DNA from: Saprospiraceae bacterium
GTDB taxonomy: Bacteria; Bacteroidota; Bacteroidia; Chitinophagales; Saprospiraceae
Reading direction: 5' to 3'
Length of the DNA: 64,000 nt
Assembly (NCBI GenBank): GCA_016714765.1
Contig: JADKCF010000005.1
Span: 186,001 to 250,000, forward strand
In this document: positions 1 to 9,447 of the stretch, in pieces
Layout of the letters: every line of letters starts with the position of its first letter
Position numbering within the stretch: position 1 is the stretch's first letter
Made by a program: the position numbers and the translations under genes
The notes under the pieces: generated by a model
What the model was told of the DNA's origin: nothing
The model's database searches: none
What the model saw: the letters and a program-made list of their open reading frames with translations, nothing else

Positions 1-1
1 C

Positions 2-1108
2 GGTGTTTTTGCCAAACGAACCTGGCTTACTGAAAACAATACAACAAATAAGATATGGAGTGGCAATCTGGACTACCTTTCACTTGCTTTTCCCTTGCGT
101 AACCCTATTAATGAAGTATATGACGGTGTCAAGAAGGATTATAAATTGGGCATGTCCTTTACTCTGATGCCACATTCATTTGTAAATTATAATATTGTTT
201 CTGTCGATTCATTGGCAGAAACAGGGCCTTTCACTCGAAATTATGTGGGAAGCGGAGGTTCTTATAAGTTTATGTGGGGTAATGCTTTGAAATATAAAAA
301 TGTGTCAGCCGGCGTCAATCTTGGTTATCTTTTTGGTAAATTGCAATACGATAACAAACTTATTTTTGGTTCTGATCAGTTTGCTTACAGTGATTTTTTT
401 TCCACAGATTATAATGTCAAAGGGTTTTTGTGGAATGCAGGCGTTATTTACTCAGACATCATCAATAAAAAAGCGATCGAAAAAAACAAATCATTGGCTG
501 CAAAAAGAATATCTGTAGGCTTGCATGCCAATTCAGCCACCGGCTTCAACACCTCTTACAATGTTAATCATAGGCTCGTACAGCAATTGTTATCAGGCAT
601 TTTTAATATAGATACTATAAAAATTGTCAACAGTATCAAAGGAAAGGGTAAGTTGCCGGCAGAATTCGGTTTGGGCGCCACCTATTATTCAGGAGAGAAG
701 TTTGTCATTGGAGCTAATTATGTCACCACATTGTGGTCTGAATACTTCAATGATGCTTCTAGCGAAACAAAAGGAAGTCTGACGGACGCCTCCAAAATCA
801 GTGTTGGTGGATATTACAGGCCCAACTACAAGTCTTTTGATAATTTTTTTGAAAGAGTATATTATCGTTATGGAGTTTATTATAACAGGGACCCCCGTAT
901 CATAAATAATGAGCAGCTGACTACTTATGGTTTTACTTTTGGTCTTGGTATGCCTTTTGTATATCAAAGAAAGGTATCTCATGTCAATCTTGGTTTGAAT
1001 GCAGGCATAAGGGGTGAAAACACACCAATATCTGAAAAATTTGTTAAAATCAGTTTAGGTGTAACTTTTAATGATGATGAATGGTTTTTAAAGAGAAAAT
1101 ATAATTAA
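2..1108 (+). CDS. Outer membrane beta-barrel protein, 3' part (FadL/OMPP1-like)
   Basis: The frame is open from the first bases of the window, so the real start and signal peptide lie upstream; only about 368 C-terminal residues are visible. The sequence alternates short hydrophobic and aromatic strands with Gly/Asn/Asp turns (many G-Y, Y-Y and G-L pairs) and ends in a strand-like tail, as expected of an outer-membrane barrel. It resembles the FadL/OMPP1-like barrels that Bacteroidota often place before a TPR gene, and a TPR gene does follow 31 bp downstream. Assignment to a transport family is inference from the barrel pattern; no substrate can be named. Confidence 0.6.
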   Translation, partial: GVFAKRTWLTENNTTNKIWSGNLDYLSLAFPLRNPINEVYDGVKKDYKLGMSFTLMPHSFVNYNIVSVDSLAETGPFTRNYVGSGGSYKFMWGNALKYKNVSAGVNLGYLFGKLQYDNKLIFGSDQFAYSDFFSTDYNVKGFLWNAGVIYSDIINKKAIEKNKSLAAKRISVGLHANSATGFNTSYNVNHRLVQQLLSGIFNIDTIKIVNSIKGKGKLPAEFGLGATYYSGEKFVIGANYVTTLWSEYFNDASSETKGSLTDASKISVGGYYRPNYKSFDNFFERVYYRYGVYYNRDPRIINNEQLTTYGFTFGLGMPFVYQRKVSHVNLGLNAGIRGENTPISEKFVKISLGVTFNDDEWFLKRKYN

Positions 1109-1139
1109 ATATCACAATTAACTAAACGCCGAACTTATT

Positions 1140-2554
1140 ATGAACAATCGATTTTCTAACTTTTTTGTTTTTTTGTTTGCTTCATTCCTTTCTCTCACTG
1201 CCAATGCGCAATGTGAAAACTGGATAGGTAAACCTAATCAGACGGATGCTGAAAACGCTCACTCCATTTACAGGCAAGCTCTGAAGGCTCATGATTACAA
1301 TACTGCATTTGAACAGTGGCAGATTGCTTTCAAATTGGCTCCGGCTGCTGACGGCAAAAGAGATTATCACTACACAGATGGAATCACTATGTATAAGCAT
1401 ATGCTTGCCAATGTCACTGATGAGAAAGTAAAGGCCGAGTATCACGCACAGATCATCAAGCTATATGATCAGGCGATTGCTTGCTATTTGTCAAAAAGCA
1501 TTACGACAAAAAATGGTACTGAAGAGGAACTCAATACCAAATTGGGCTATCTGTACGGTAGGAAAGCATATGATATGTTCTATACCATAAATTCGTCTTA
1601 TGATGACAATGTAGTAGCACTGGACAACTGTATAAAATATGCAGGAGACAATGCTGAATATGTGATATTTGATCCATATGCAAGTATTATTGTATACGAA
1701 TTTAAGGAAAAAAGAATGCCAAAAGATAAAGCGGTAGCTTTGTACAAAAGGTTAAATCAAATAGCTGAATACAATATTTCCAACAATGAAAAATTGGCAG
1801 AAGGATATCAGCAGGCACAGGCATCCATGGAAGGAAAATTTGCAGAAATAGAAAAGGATATTTTTGATTGCGATTATTTTAAGGAAAAGTTGATACCTGA
1901 ATACGAGGAAAACAAAGACGATCCCGCTACTTTAAAAAGAGTTCTGTTTACACTTAAGAGTCAGGGATGTTTAGATAGTGATCCTGTAGTCATTGCATTG
2001 GCTGAAGAATGGAAAAAATATGCCAATCAGGAAAATGCAAGATTACAGAAGGAATTTGAATCAACAATCCTGCTGCTGCAGCTAAAGCTGCGTATGACGC
2101 CGGTAGATACCAGGAAGCAATCACAAAGTATAAACAAGCTATAGCAGACGAATCAGACAATGATCAAAAAGCAACCATGATGCTGGCTATTGCTTCCATC
2201 GAATTCAGAAAACTAAGTTTGTATTCTCAGGCTAGAAACACTGCTTATGCAGCCGCAAAACTCAAGCCGGGCTGGGGTAGACCTTATATCCTTATAGGAG
2301 ATATGTATGGCAAAACAGCAAGATCATGCGGCGACAGTTGGAACCAGAGATTGGCAATACTAGCAGCTATGGATAAATACAGTTACGCCAAGTCCATTGA
2401 CGGTAGTGTATCAGGCGAAGCCAGTGATAGGTTAAGTACTTATTACGGTTCAGTGCCGGATAAAAGTGAAGGATTTATGAGAAATTTTACTGAAGGACAA
2501 TCTGCCAGTGTAGGCTGCTGGATCGGAGAAACAGTAAGACTTAGATTTAAGTAA
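1140..2554 (+). CDS. Secreted TPR-repeat protein, frameshifted
   Basis: The first 334 codons carry a signal peptide (hydrophobic residues 5-23, cleavage near NAQ-CEN) and TPR-like helices. The reading then moves to another frame that is open from about 2065 to 2554. Joined, the two parts match the next gene (2695-4104) along its whole length, including the KPGWG and SGEA segments near the C-terminus, so this is one gene of about 470 codons broken by a single-base change near 2062-2075. TPR proteins of this kind act as periplasmic or envelope scaffolds; the exact role is unknown. It probably forms a transcript with the barrel gene upstream. Confidence 0.75.
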
Positions 2555-2574
2555 TCATTTTCAAATATAATAAC

Positions 2575-2607
2575 AAAGGGAGTTCCATATAGGGGCTCCC
2601 TTTTTTT
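2575..2607 (+). terminator. Rho-independent terminator
   Basis: AAAGGGAG and CTCCCTTT form a stem around a 13-nt loop, followed by seven T. It ends the frameshifted TPR gene and separates it from its paralogue. Confidence 0.8.
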
Positions 2608-2694
2608 ATGTGACATTAGCATGTTGTTGTAGTCCAATAATAAGTTTTACTTTCACAATATAAAGTACTAAATTTACCATTCAAACAATCACTT

Positions 2695-4104
2695 ATGCGC
2701 AGTATCATTTTATTTATTACTATCCTCGTCATTTCCTGTTCACCAAAGGTAACAGAAGTCGTCACCACACCTGAGCCACCCAAGACACCCGTCAAAGAAG
2801 AGCCCAAAAGCCCATGCGCAGGATTTGCTGATCTGACAGGACACGAAAGGGAGACAGCTGAAACAGAATTTGTACTCTATAAGGATTTTATTAAGATGAA
2901 CAAATATGAAGAAGCGTTAGTGCACTGGAAAAAGGCATACAGCATGGCTCCTGGTTCCAACGGCCGTGTGAAATATCATTTTGAGGATGGCGCTGCCATA
3001 TATAAGCACTTTTTCCAAAAAACAGAAGATAAGTCGTTGAAAAAACGATATGTGGATACTATCATGATGATATATGATAAAAAGAAGGAGTGCTTTGGGG
3101 ATGAGGCTTATATCAATGGTTTAAAAGGTTTTGATTACTACTATTATTATCCGGAGTATACAGATGACGACCATATCTTTCAGTTGTTTAAGAGCAATTT
3201 TGATGTCAAAGGCAAGCAAGCAGATTATTTTGCCATCAATCCATTTGCAAAATTACTTTATGACAGGGTCGCAGAAGGTAAAATATCCAATGAAGAAGGC
3301 AGGAAATATGCTGACCTGATATTAAAAGCAGTAGAAAATGGCAAAGCCAACTGCAAAGGCAAAGCGTGCGAATCATGGGATATTATCAGTGAATACGCTC
3401 CTGCCCGACTGGAAGGTCTGGAAGGAGTAGATGGGTTTTACGATTGTGAATATTATGCTAAAAAATATTTTACATTATACAAAGCAAGCCCTGACAGCTG
3501 TGATGCCATCAATTTGGCCTATGCCCGCATGTTGAGAGGAAATTGCCCCGGTTCAGATGCCAGGCTGGCTGAGGTCAAGCAGGCAAAAACCTCCAAGTGT
3601 TATACAGCCCCGCCCGCACTTAGCTGTGCCGCACAGGGTAACGAAGATTACAGCCAGGGCAAGTATACCAAAGCCGTCGAGTCTTATCAGGCATGTGTAG
3701 ATCAGACAAGCGACAGTGAGCAGAAAGCAAGGTATCTTATCTTGATTGCCAAAATTTATTACAGAGATATACGCAACTACCCCAAAGCCCGCAAATATGC
3801 CCTGGATGCAGCTAAAATGAAACCAGGATGGGGAGAGCCTTATCTACTGATTGGTAATTTATATGCTTCCAGTGGTCCATTATGTGGCACAGGAAGAGGC
3901 TGGGAGAGCCAGGTAGTCACATGGCCTGCCATAGACATGTGGACGAAAGCGAAAAATTTAGACAGTAAAGTCTCTGGTGAAGCCAACGCTCTGATCAACA
4001 GATATAAGCCATTCATGCCCAAAAAGGAAGATATTTTCTTTCGGAATATGAAGGCTGGTGATAGCTTTTTGTGCCTTGCTGGATACAGGAAAGTACAACC
4101 GTAA
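2695..4104 (+). CDS. TPR-repeat lipoprotein, paralogue of the preceding gene
   Basis: 469 residues. The N-terminus is a short hydrophobic signal ending in the lipobox VISC (Cys15), so the mature protein is probably lipidated and anchored in the envelope. A Pro-rich linker (about residues 22-38) precedes two helical repeat blocks; the C-terminal block holds recognisable TPR units (YSQGKYTKAVESY near residue 319, then NYPKARKYALDAAK). It is intact, unlike its neighbour at 1140-2554, which shares the same architecture but has a signal-peptidase-I type leader. The pair is a tandem duplication with different membrane anchoring. Function unknown; protein-protein scaffold is the family expectation. 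Confidence 0.75.
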   Translation: MRSIILFITILVISCSPKVTEVVTTPEPPKTPVKEEPKSPCAGFADLTGHERETAETEFVLYKDFIKMNKYEEALVHWKKAYSMAPGSNGRVKYHFEDGAAIYKHFFQKTEDKSLKKRYVDTIMMIYDKKKECFGDEAYINGLKGFDYYYYYPEYTDDDHIFQLFKSNFDVKGKQADYFAINPFAKLLYDRVAEGKISNEEGRKYADLILKAVENGKANCKGKACESWDIISEYAPARLEGLEGVDGFYDCEYYAKKYFTLYKASPDSCDAINLAYARMLRGNCPGSDARLAEVKQAKTSKCYTAPPALSCAAQGNEDYSQGKYTKAVESYQACVDQTSDSEQKARYLILIAKIYYRDIRNYPKARKYALDAAKMKPGWGEPYLLIGNLYASSGPLCGTGRGWESQVVTWPAIDMWTKAKNLDSKVSGEANALINRYKPFMPKKEDIFFRNMKAGDSFLCLAGYRKVQP

Positions 4105-4138
4105 GGACATCTGATTAATAATCAGCAAGTTTTAAAAC

Positions 4139-4177
4139 AAAAAAAAACATCAATATTTTATATTGATGTTTTTTTTT
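4139..4177. terminator. Bidirectional terminator
   Basis: AACATCAATAT (4146-4156) and ATATTGATGTT (4160-4170) form an 11-bp stem with a 3-nt loop. It has an A-run on the left and a T-run on the right, so it can terminate both the TPR lipoprotein gene and the convergent STAS gene. Confidence 0.85.
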
Positions 4178-4211
4178 AAGCAAATTAATGTATGCTATTT
4201 TTCCTTAATAT

Positions 4212-4595
4212 TTACTCTTCTTCGCCTTCAGCAGTAAGCTCCTTTTCGATATCTTGCATGAAAACGTAGTCAATAGATTCGGATACAGTAGGGATTATCG
4301 TAAGTATAGATTCAAGCCTTGATATTTCTATTAACTTTTTTACTGCGGGATTACTTGCACCTGTCAATACAAATGAACCATAATCTTTCCAAAGTCGGTT
4401 GGCTGTCAATATGGCACTCAATCCTGACGAATCGACATATTTAACGTCAGTTAAGTCAAGTATAAGATTTCTTACTCCTTCATTGCTCAATAAAACAAAT
4501 TCAGACTTCAAATCAGGAGATAATATTGAATTTAAATTTTCTTCATCCAATTTAAATATAGTGTATCTATCTGTTTTGTCTAATGTAAACTTCAT
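4212..4595 (-). CDS. STAS-domain anti-sigma factor antagonist-like protein
   Basis: 127 residues, the usual size of a single STAS domain. The core carries the conserved loop DSSGLSAIL (about residues 55-63), whose first Ser pair includes the residue phosphorylated in SpoIIAA/RsbV proteins. The acidic tail (EKELTAEGEEE) is extra. Family members bind anti-sigma kinases and release sigma factors in a phosphorylation-dependent way. No partner kinase or sigma gene lies next to it, so the partner is unknown. It is transcribed alone, divergent from clpC and convergent with the TPR lipoprotein gene. Confidence 0.85.
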   Translation of the reverse strand: MKFTLDKTDRYTIFKLDEENLNSILSPDLKSEFVLLSNEGVRNLILDLTDVKYVDSSGLSAILTANRLWKDYGSFVLTGASNPAVKKLIEISRLESILTIIPTVSESIDYVFMQDIEKELTAEGEEE

Positions 4596-5185
4596 GTTTA
4601 TTTATTATTTATATAAAATTTCATGCACAGTGGCAATGACTTTGCTCATTTGGTCGCCTTCATTAAAAAGCGGTGCAAAAATACATTAAAAAATCCAATT
4701 AGCATTGATAAATTATAAAAACTATTTAGTCGTTGCATATATATGAATAGCGAAAAAACTTAGATTTGGCAGTATATTCCGGCACATTTTGGGAAAAAGA
4801 ACTGCCAAATCAAATTAATTATTATTATTATTTAAGTGATTTAATTTTAAGTGATAAAATATGTGTTTATTTTGCAATATGTATTATTTTTGTATTGTCA
4901 GCCTGAATATGGATGCGGTTGGAACTGATTGTAGGTTAATGTATGGTTAAAAGCCAAGTTTTTTAAATCAATTTACATACATTAATCATTTTTAGAATTA
5001 TATTTACACTTAGAATAATAAGTTTATCAGAATATCTGAGTCTGACATATTTTCCGATAAAATTTAGTGGCATGAATTTGTTGGATGATTATCAGGATAA
5101 AACGAAACCAATAATAAGAAGTGGCGTTTTATATAAGTTAGAGTCTTAAAAATATTTAATCTGAAGATTTAACCAAAAGAAATAA
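4596..5185. other. Intergenic region between the STAS gene and clpC
   Basis: 590 bp, very AT-rich. It must hold divergent promoters for the STAS gene and clpC. A -7-like box TATTTTTG is seen at 4885-4892 but it has no well-spaced upstream TTG. No open frame of protein-like composition and no repeat was found. Confidence 0.5.
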
Positions 5186-7738
5186 ATGAATAATAGAAAA
5201 TTTTCGCCCAAAGTAAAAAAGATCATACAGCTGAGTCGTGAAGAAGCGATCAGACTGGGTCATGACTATATCGGTACTGAACATTTTTTATTGGGATTAT
5301 TGCACAGAAAAGAAAGCCTTGCTGTAAAGGTACTGGATTCTTTGGAGGTCAATATTGAAGAGTTGAAACATAAGATTGAGATGACACACGGCTCCAGACA
5401 TGATGAGGATTTGGGTTATAATTATGGAAGTATACCACTCAATAAACATGCTGAAAAAGTCTTGAAAGTGACATCCCTCGAAGCAAAAGTGTATAAAAGT
5501 GAAGAAATAAGACCTGAGCACCTTATGCTGTCCATTCTGAAACACGAGGACAATGTAGCCAATAAAATACTCCATGATTTTAATGTGGATTATGACGCAT
5601 TCAAAACAGAAATGGAATACGTCAAACAAGAGCAGGATCCCTTTGCTCCTGATTTCACCAGTCAGACACCATCAGATTCAGATCTTCCTATGGATGATGA
5701 CGAAGGAGGTGATCAGTATGGTTCCAGCCGAAAAACAACCGGCAAATCACGTACACCGGTACTCGATAATTTTGGAAGGGATGTCTCCAGGCTGGCTGAA
5801 GAAGGTAAGTTGGACCCAATCATAGGTCGTGATGTGGAAATAGAAAGGGTGTCACAAATTTTGTCCAGAAGGAAGAAGAACAACCCCATACTTATCGGTG
5901 AGCCTGGAGTAGGCAAGACAGCCATAGTAGAAGGGTTGGCCCTACGTATCATACAGCGCAAAGTTTCAAGGACACTTTTCAATAAAAGAGTAGTAATGCT
6001 GGATCTTGCTGCACTGGTAGCAGGAACCAAATACAGGGGCCAGTTTGAAGAGAGGATGAAAGCTATCATGACTGAGCTTGAAAAAGCAAGGGATATTATC
6101 CTTTTTATAGACGAAATACATACCATTGTAGGTGCTGGTGGAGCTACAGGTTCACTGGATGCATCCAATATTTTTAAACCTGCGCTCGCAAGGGGAGAAT
6201 TACAGTGTATAGGAGCTTCTACTCTGGATGAATACAGACAGTATATAGAAAAGGACGGTGCACTGGACAGAAGATTTCAGAAAGTACTGGTAGACCCACC
6301 ATCTCCTGAAGAAACTGTACACATATTGCATAACATCAAAGGCAAGTATGAAGATTTCCACAACGTCAGTTACTCAGATGAAGCAGTAGAAGCTTGTGTA
6401 AAGCTAAGTGAAAGATATATATCTGACAGATTTTTTCCTGACAAAGCCATCGATGTCATGGATGAAGTGGGAGCCAGGACACATCTCAAGAATATTCACG
6501 TACCAAAGTATATTGAAGACCTTGAGAAAGAAATCGAATCTGTTAAAGAGCAGAAAAATCTGGCAGTAAAAAGTCAGCAATACGAAAGAGCAGCAGATCT
6601 TCGTGACCAGGAATCAAAATTGCTTCGTAAACTGGAGCAGAATAAGGAAGAGTGGGAAGAAGAATCAAAAACACGAAAATATCCTGTCAATGAAGATGAC
6701 ATCGCTGAGGTAGTATCCATGATGACCGGCATACCTGTAAAACGGGTAGCCCAAAGTGAGTCCAACAAACTTGTCAAGATGACTACAGACCTGCAGGGTA
6801 TGATCATAGGACAAGATGAAGCCCTGGCTAAGGTAACCAAAGCCATTCAAAGAAACAGAGTAGGGCTAAAAGATCCGTCAAAGCCAATAGGTTCATTCAT
6901 ATTCCTCGGACCTACAGGAGTTGGTAAAACAGAGCTTGCAAAAGCCCTGGCCAGATATATGTTTGATTCCGAAGACTCACTTATCAGAATAGACATGTCA
7001 GAATATATGGAGAAATTTTCAATCTCCAGACTGATAGGTGCGCCTCCGGGATATGTAGGATATGAAGAAGGTGGACAACTGACCGAAAAAGTTAGGAGAA
7101 AGCCATATTCTGTCATATTACTGGACGAAATAGAGAAGGCACACCCGGACGTTTACAATATATTGCTCCAGGTACTCGATGACGGACAACTCACAGATGG
7201 ACTTGGCAGGAAAGTCGACTTTAAGAATACACTGATTATCATGACTTCCAATATCGGAGTCAGACAATTAAAAGATTTCGGTCAGGGATTGGGTTTTGCA
7301 ACCACCTCCAGACAGGAAAATACAGAAGAAAACACAAAAGCCATCATCCAGGGAGCACTGAAGAAAACATTTTCTCCGGAATTCTTAAACAGGATAGATG
7401 ATGTAGTGATTTTCAATAGTCTGGAAAAAGAAGACATATTTAAGATCATCGAGATTAATCTGAAACAGCTCTTCAAGAGAATGAATAATCTGGAATTTGA
7501 TTTGACCATGACGGAAGGAGCAAAATTGTTTGTTGCAGAAAAAGGATTCGATCCTCAGTTTGGAGCGAGACCACTCAATAGGGCTATTCAGAAATACATC
7601 GAAGACCCACTGGCGGAGTTTATTCTCAATGAAAATCCTGAGAAGGGCACAAAACTGTTAGCTGATATTAATGAAGACAGTAGTGGATTAAAAATTTCAT
7701 TGCTTTCTGAAGCCAGTACGCATGAAGACATTAAGTAA
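5186..7738 (+). CDS. clpC: ATP-dependent Clp protease ATP-binding subunit ClpC
   Basis: 850 residues, normal for ClpC. Order of domains: Clp N-domain repeats (about 1-145), an acidic linker, AAA module 1 with Walker A GEPGVGKT (238-245) and Walker B ILFIDEIH (about 304-311), a UVR-like coiled segment (about 449-485), AAA module 2 with Walker A GPTGVGKT (about 575-582), and a C-terminal D2 small domain. The tripeptide LGF at 702-704 sits where ClpP-docking loops lie, so it likely works with ClpP in cytoplasmic proteolysis of misfolded and regulatory proteins. Starts with ATG at 5186. A single gene, followed by a hairpin and then infC. Confidence 0.97.
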   Translation: MNNRKFSPKVKKIIQLSREEAIRLGHDYIGTEHFLLGLLHRKESLAVKVLDSLEVNIEELKHKIEMTHGSRHDEDLGYNYGSIPLNKHAEKVLKVTSLEAKVYKSEEIRPEHLMLSILKHEDNVANKILHDFNVDYDAFKTEMEYVKQEQDPFAPDFTSQTPSDSDLPMDDDEGGDQYGSSRKTTGKSRTPVLDNFGRDVSRLAEEGKLDPIIGRDVEIERVSQILSRRKKNNPILIGEPGVGKTAIVEGLALRIIQRKVSRTLFNKRVVMLDLAALVAGTKYRGQFEERMKAIMTELEKARDIILFIDEIHTIVGAGGATGSLDASNIFKPALARGELQCIGASTLDEYRQYIEKDGALDRRFQKVLVDPPSPEETVHILHNIKGKYEDFHNVSYSDEAVEACVKLSERYISDRFFPDKAIDVMDEVGARTHLKNIHVPKYIEDLEKEIESVKEQKNLAVKSQQYERAADLRDQESKLLRKLEQNKEEWEEESKTRKYPVNEDDIAEVVSMMTGIPVKRVAQSESNKLVKMTTDLQGMIIGQDEALAKVTKAIQRNRVGLKDPSKPIGSFIFLGPTGVGKTELAKALARYMFDSEDSLIRIDMSEYMEKFSISRLIGAPPGYVGYEEGGQLTEKVRRKPYSVILLDEIEKAHPDVYNILLQVLDDGQLTDGLGRKVDFKNTLIIMTSNIGVRQLKDFGQGLGFATTSRQENTEENTKAIIQGALKKTFSPEFLNRIDDVVIFNSLEKEDIFKIIEINLKQLFKRMNNLEFDLTMTEGAKLFVAEKGFDPQFGARPLNRAIQKYIEDPLAEFILNENPEKGTKLLADINEDSSGLKISLLSEASTHEDIK

Positions 7739-7758
7739 ATAATTAAAATAAATTACAT

Positions 7759-7791
7759 AAGTGCATTGATTTAAGAAATTAATGCACTTTT
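7759..7791 (+). terminator. Probable terminator after clpC
   Basis: AAGTGCATT and AATGCACTT form a 9-bp stem with a 13-nt loop, followed by only a short T-run. Its position directly after clpC supports a terminator, though a weak one. Confidence 0.6.
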
Positions 7792-7796
7792 GTATT

Positions 7797-7804
7797 TATA
7801 TTTG
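7797..7804 (+). promoter_or_regulatory. -7 promoter box of infC (TATATTTG)
   Basis: Exact match to the Bacteroidota housekeeping -7 consensus TAnnTTTG, 32 bp before the infC start codon. No well-spaced -33 TTG is visible. Confidence 0.45.
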
Positions 7805-7836
7805 CACATTAATTTTAAAACAAAAACGAAAGACAT

Positions 7837-8427
7837 TTGGCAAAAGGTAGAGTTCAACCACAAAACAAGGTACAGGATGATAAGTATAATTACAGACTGA
7901 ACAGAGAAATAAATGTGCCACGTATCAGATTAGTAGGCGACAATCTGGAAGAAGTAAGTGAAATAGCCAGAAAAACCATCGAACCAGGCATTTATAATAC
8001 TTATCAGGTTATTCAGTGGGCAGAAGAGCTCGAGATGGATGTTGTGGAAATCAGCCCCAATGCAGATCCACCGGTATGCAAAATCATCGACTATAAAAAG
8101 TTTATCTACGACAGGAAGAAGAAAGAAAAAGAGCTGAAAGCAAAGACGGCTAAAACTGTCATCAAAGAAATCAGATTCGGACCCAATACCGATGATCACG
8201 ATTTTGACTTTAAAGTAAAACATGCTATAAAATTCCTGGAGGACGGTGATAAAATAAAGGCATATGTACAGTTTAAAGGTAGAGCTATTGTCTTTAAAGA
8301 CAGAGGTGAGTTGATACTGCTTAGATTCCTGAAAGAGCTGGAAGAATTAGGTGCTGCAGAAGAGTTGCCAAAATTGGAAGGAAAAAGGATGATAGTGATG
8401 ATATCGCCCAAGAAAAAGAAAGTTTAA
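7837..8427 (+). CDS. infC: Translation initiation factor IF-3
   Basis: 196 residues; N-domain with INVPRIRLVGDN near residue 25, basic linker with KKKEKELKAK, and the C-domain motif KEIRFGPN followed by DFDFKVKHA. IF-3 binds the 30S subunit and checks start-codon/initiator-tRNA pairing. The only in-frame start at the expected place is TTG (7837); no ATG precedes residue 50. Use of a rare start is a known autoregulatory feature of infC, because IF-3 itself rejects such codons. It precedes rpmI and rplT as in most bacteria. Confidence 0.97.
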   Translation: MAKGRVQPQNKVQDDKYNYRLNREINVPRIRLVGDNLEEVSEIARKTIEPGIYNTYQVIQWAEELEMDVVEISPNADPPVCKIIDYKKFIYDRKKKEKELKAKTAKTVIKEIRFGPNTDDHDFDFKVKHAIKFLEDGDKIKAYVQFKGRAIVFKDRGELILLRFLKELEELGAAEELPKLEGKRMIVMISPKKKKV

Positions 8428-8456
8428 GATTGGACTTGGGTCATTTTGTAAAATAT

Positions 8457-8490
8457 AGCCGGCAGATAGTAAAATATAGCCGGCTTTTTT
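8457..8490 (+). terminator. Terminator or attenuator between infC and rpmI
   Basis: AGCCGGC (8457-8463) pairs with GCCGGCT (8479-8485), followed by six T. The two arms also belong to a direct repeat of about 14 bp (AAAATATAGCCGGC twice). It separates infC from rpmI. Confidence 0.7.
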
Positions 8491-8605
8491 GTTTTTGTTA
8501 CTATGCAATGATTTTATTTACCAATATTAGTTGCGGCTGAGGATTAAATCTAGAACGAAGAAAAAATAAAGTGATCCAAAAATGAATTATTTGATTTCCT
8601 TTTCT

Positions 8606-8613
8606 TACCTTTG
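8606..8613 (+). promoter_or_regulatory. -7 promoter box of rpmI-rplT (TACCTTTG)
   Basis: Exact TAnnTTTG match followed by C, 21 bp before the rpmI ATG. Together with the hairpin at 8457-8490 it indicates that the ribosomal protein genes have their own promoter. Confidence 0.6.
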
Positions 8614-8634
8614 CGTCCCTAAAATATTTATGTT

Positions 8635-8829
8635 ATGCCTAAGATGAAAACCCACTCAAGTGCGAAAAAGAGATTCAGCTTTACCGGTACAGGTAAGTTG
8701 AAAAGATTTCAGGCTAATGCCCGTCACTTGATGAGAAAAAAATCCAATAAAGCTAAAACCAGATTGTTGGGTTCAGCATTGGTGAGCGATGCGGACTATG
8801 CAAAAGTCAAAAATTTGCTTTGTAAGTAA
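8635..8829 (+). CDS. rpmI: 50S ribosomal protein L35
   Basis: 64 residues, highly basic, with the L35 signature PKMKTHSSAKKRF at the N-terminus and RHLMRKKSNKAKTR in the middle. It is a structural part of the large ribosomal subunit. ATG start at 8635; rplT follows 73 bp downstream in the classical order. Confidence 0.98.
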   Translation: MPKMKTHSSAKKRFSFTGTGKLKRFQANARHLMRKKSNKAKTRLLGSALVSDADYAKVKNLLCK

Positions 8830-8902
8830 AATTTATTTTTTAACGAGAATACAGGAGTAAAGCATCATTCGGATCCCTGTATTGTACTAAAACCAAATAA
8901 TT

Positions 8903-9247
8903 ATGCCTAGATCAGTGAATGCAGTTGCCTCAAGGGCACGCAGAAAAAAAATCCTAAGTGCAGCCAGAGGTTTCTTTGGTGCAAGAAGTAAAGTGTATAC
9001 TGTGGCAGTTAATGCCCTTGAAAAATCATATGTATATGCTTACAGGGATAGAAGAAACAAAAAAAGAGCTTTCAGAAGACTTTGGATTGCCAGAATCAAT
9101 GCTGCTACCAGAATGCATGGTATGTCATATTCTAAATTTATCCACGCTTTGACCCAAAAAGAAATAGGTCTCAACAGAAAAGTCTTAGCTGACTTAGCTA
9201 TGAATCACCCTGATGCTTTCAAAGCAGTAGTCGATTCAGTAAAGTAA
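8903..9247 (+). CDS. rplT: 50S ribosomal protein L20
   Basis: 114 residues, typical length. Contains the L20 signature PRSVNAVASRARRKKIL at the N-terminus, the basic helix YRDRRNKKRAFRRLW and the INAATRMHGMSYSKF segment. L20 binds 23S rRNA early in 50S assembly; in several bacteria it also represses its own operon by binding the leader mRNA. Whether the 8430-8634 region serves such control here is not known. Confidence 0.98.
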   Translation: MPRSVNAVASRARRKKILSAARGFFGARSKVYTVAVNALEKSYVYAYRDRRNKKRAFRRLWIARINAATRMHGMSYSKFIHALTQKEIGLNRKVLADLAMNHPDAFKAVVDSVK

Positions 9248-9277
9248 AAATCCATACCCCACCCGAAAATTGATTTT

Positions 9278-9313
9278 AAGAGCTATTCATTCATTTGGAT
9301 AGCTCTTTTTTTT
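9278..9313 (+). terminator. Terminator after rplT
   Basis: AAGAGCTAT (9278-9286) and ATAGCTCTT (9299-9307) form a 9-bp stem with a 12-nt loop, followed by a T-run. It closes the infC-rpmI-rplT region. Confidence 0.9.
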
Positions 9314-9447
9314 GCCTTTCCTGTTTATTATTAGCTGTATCTATAATTAAACAACACCGTGATATCATTTTTTTATGATGAATAGAATAGAAGTGAAATC
9401 TATTTTATCCTCCATGTGTTATATGTTTATATTAAAATGTAATCAAA

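Noticed and set aside
5713..6168. Minus-strand frame of 151 codons inside clpC
   Set aside because: Antisense shadow of the first AAA module; Ser-rich composition without domain features.
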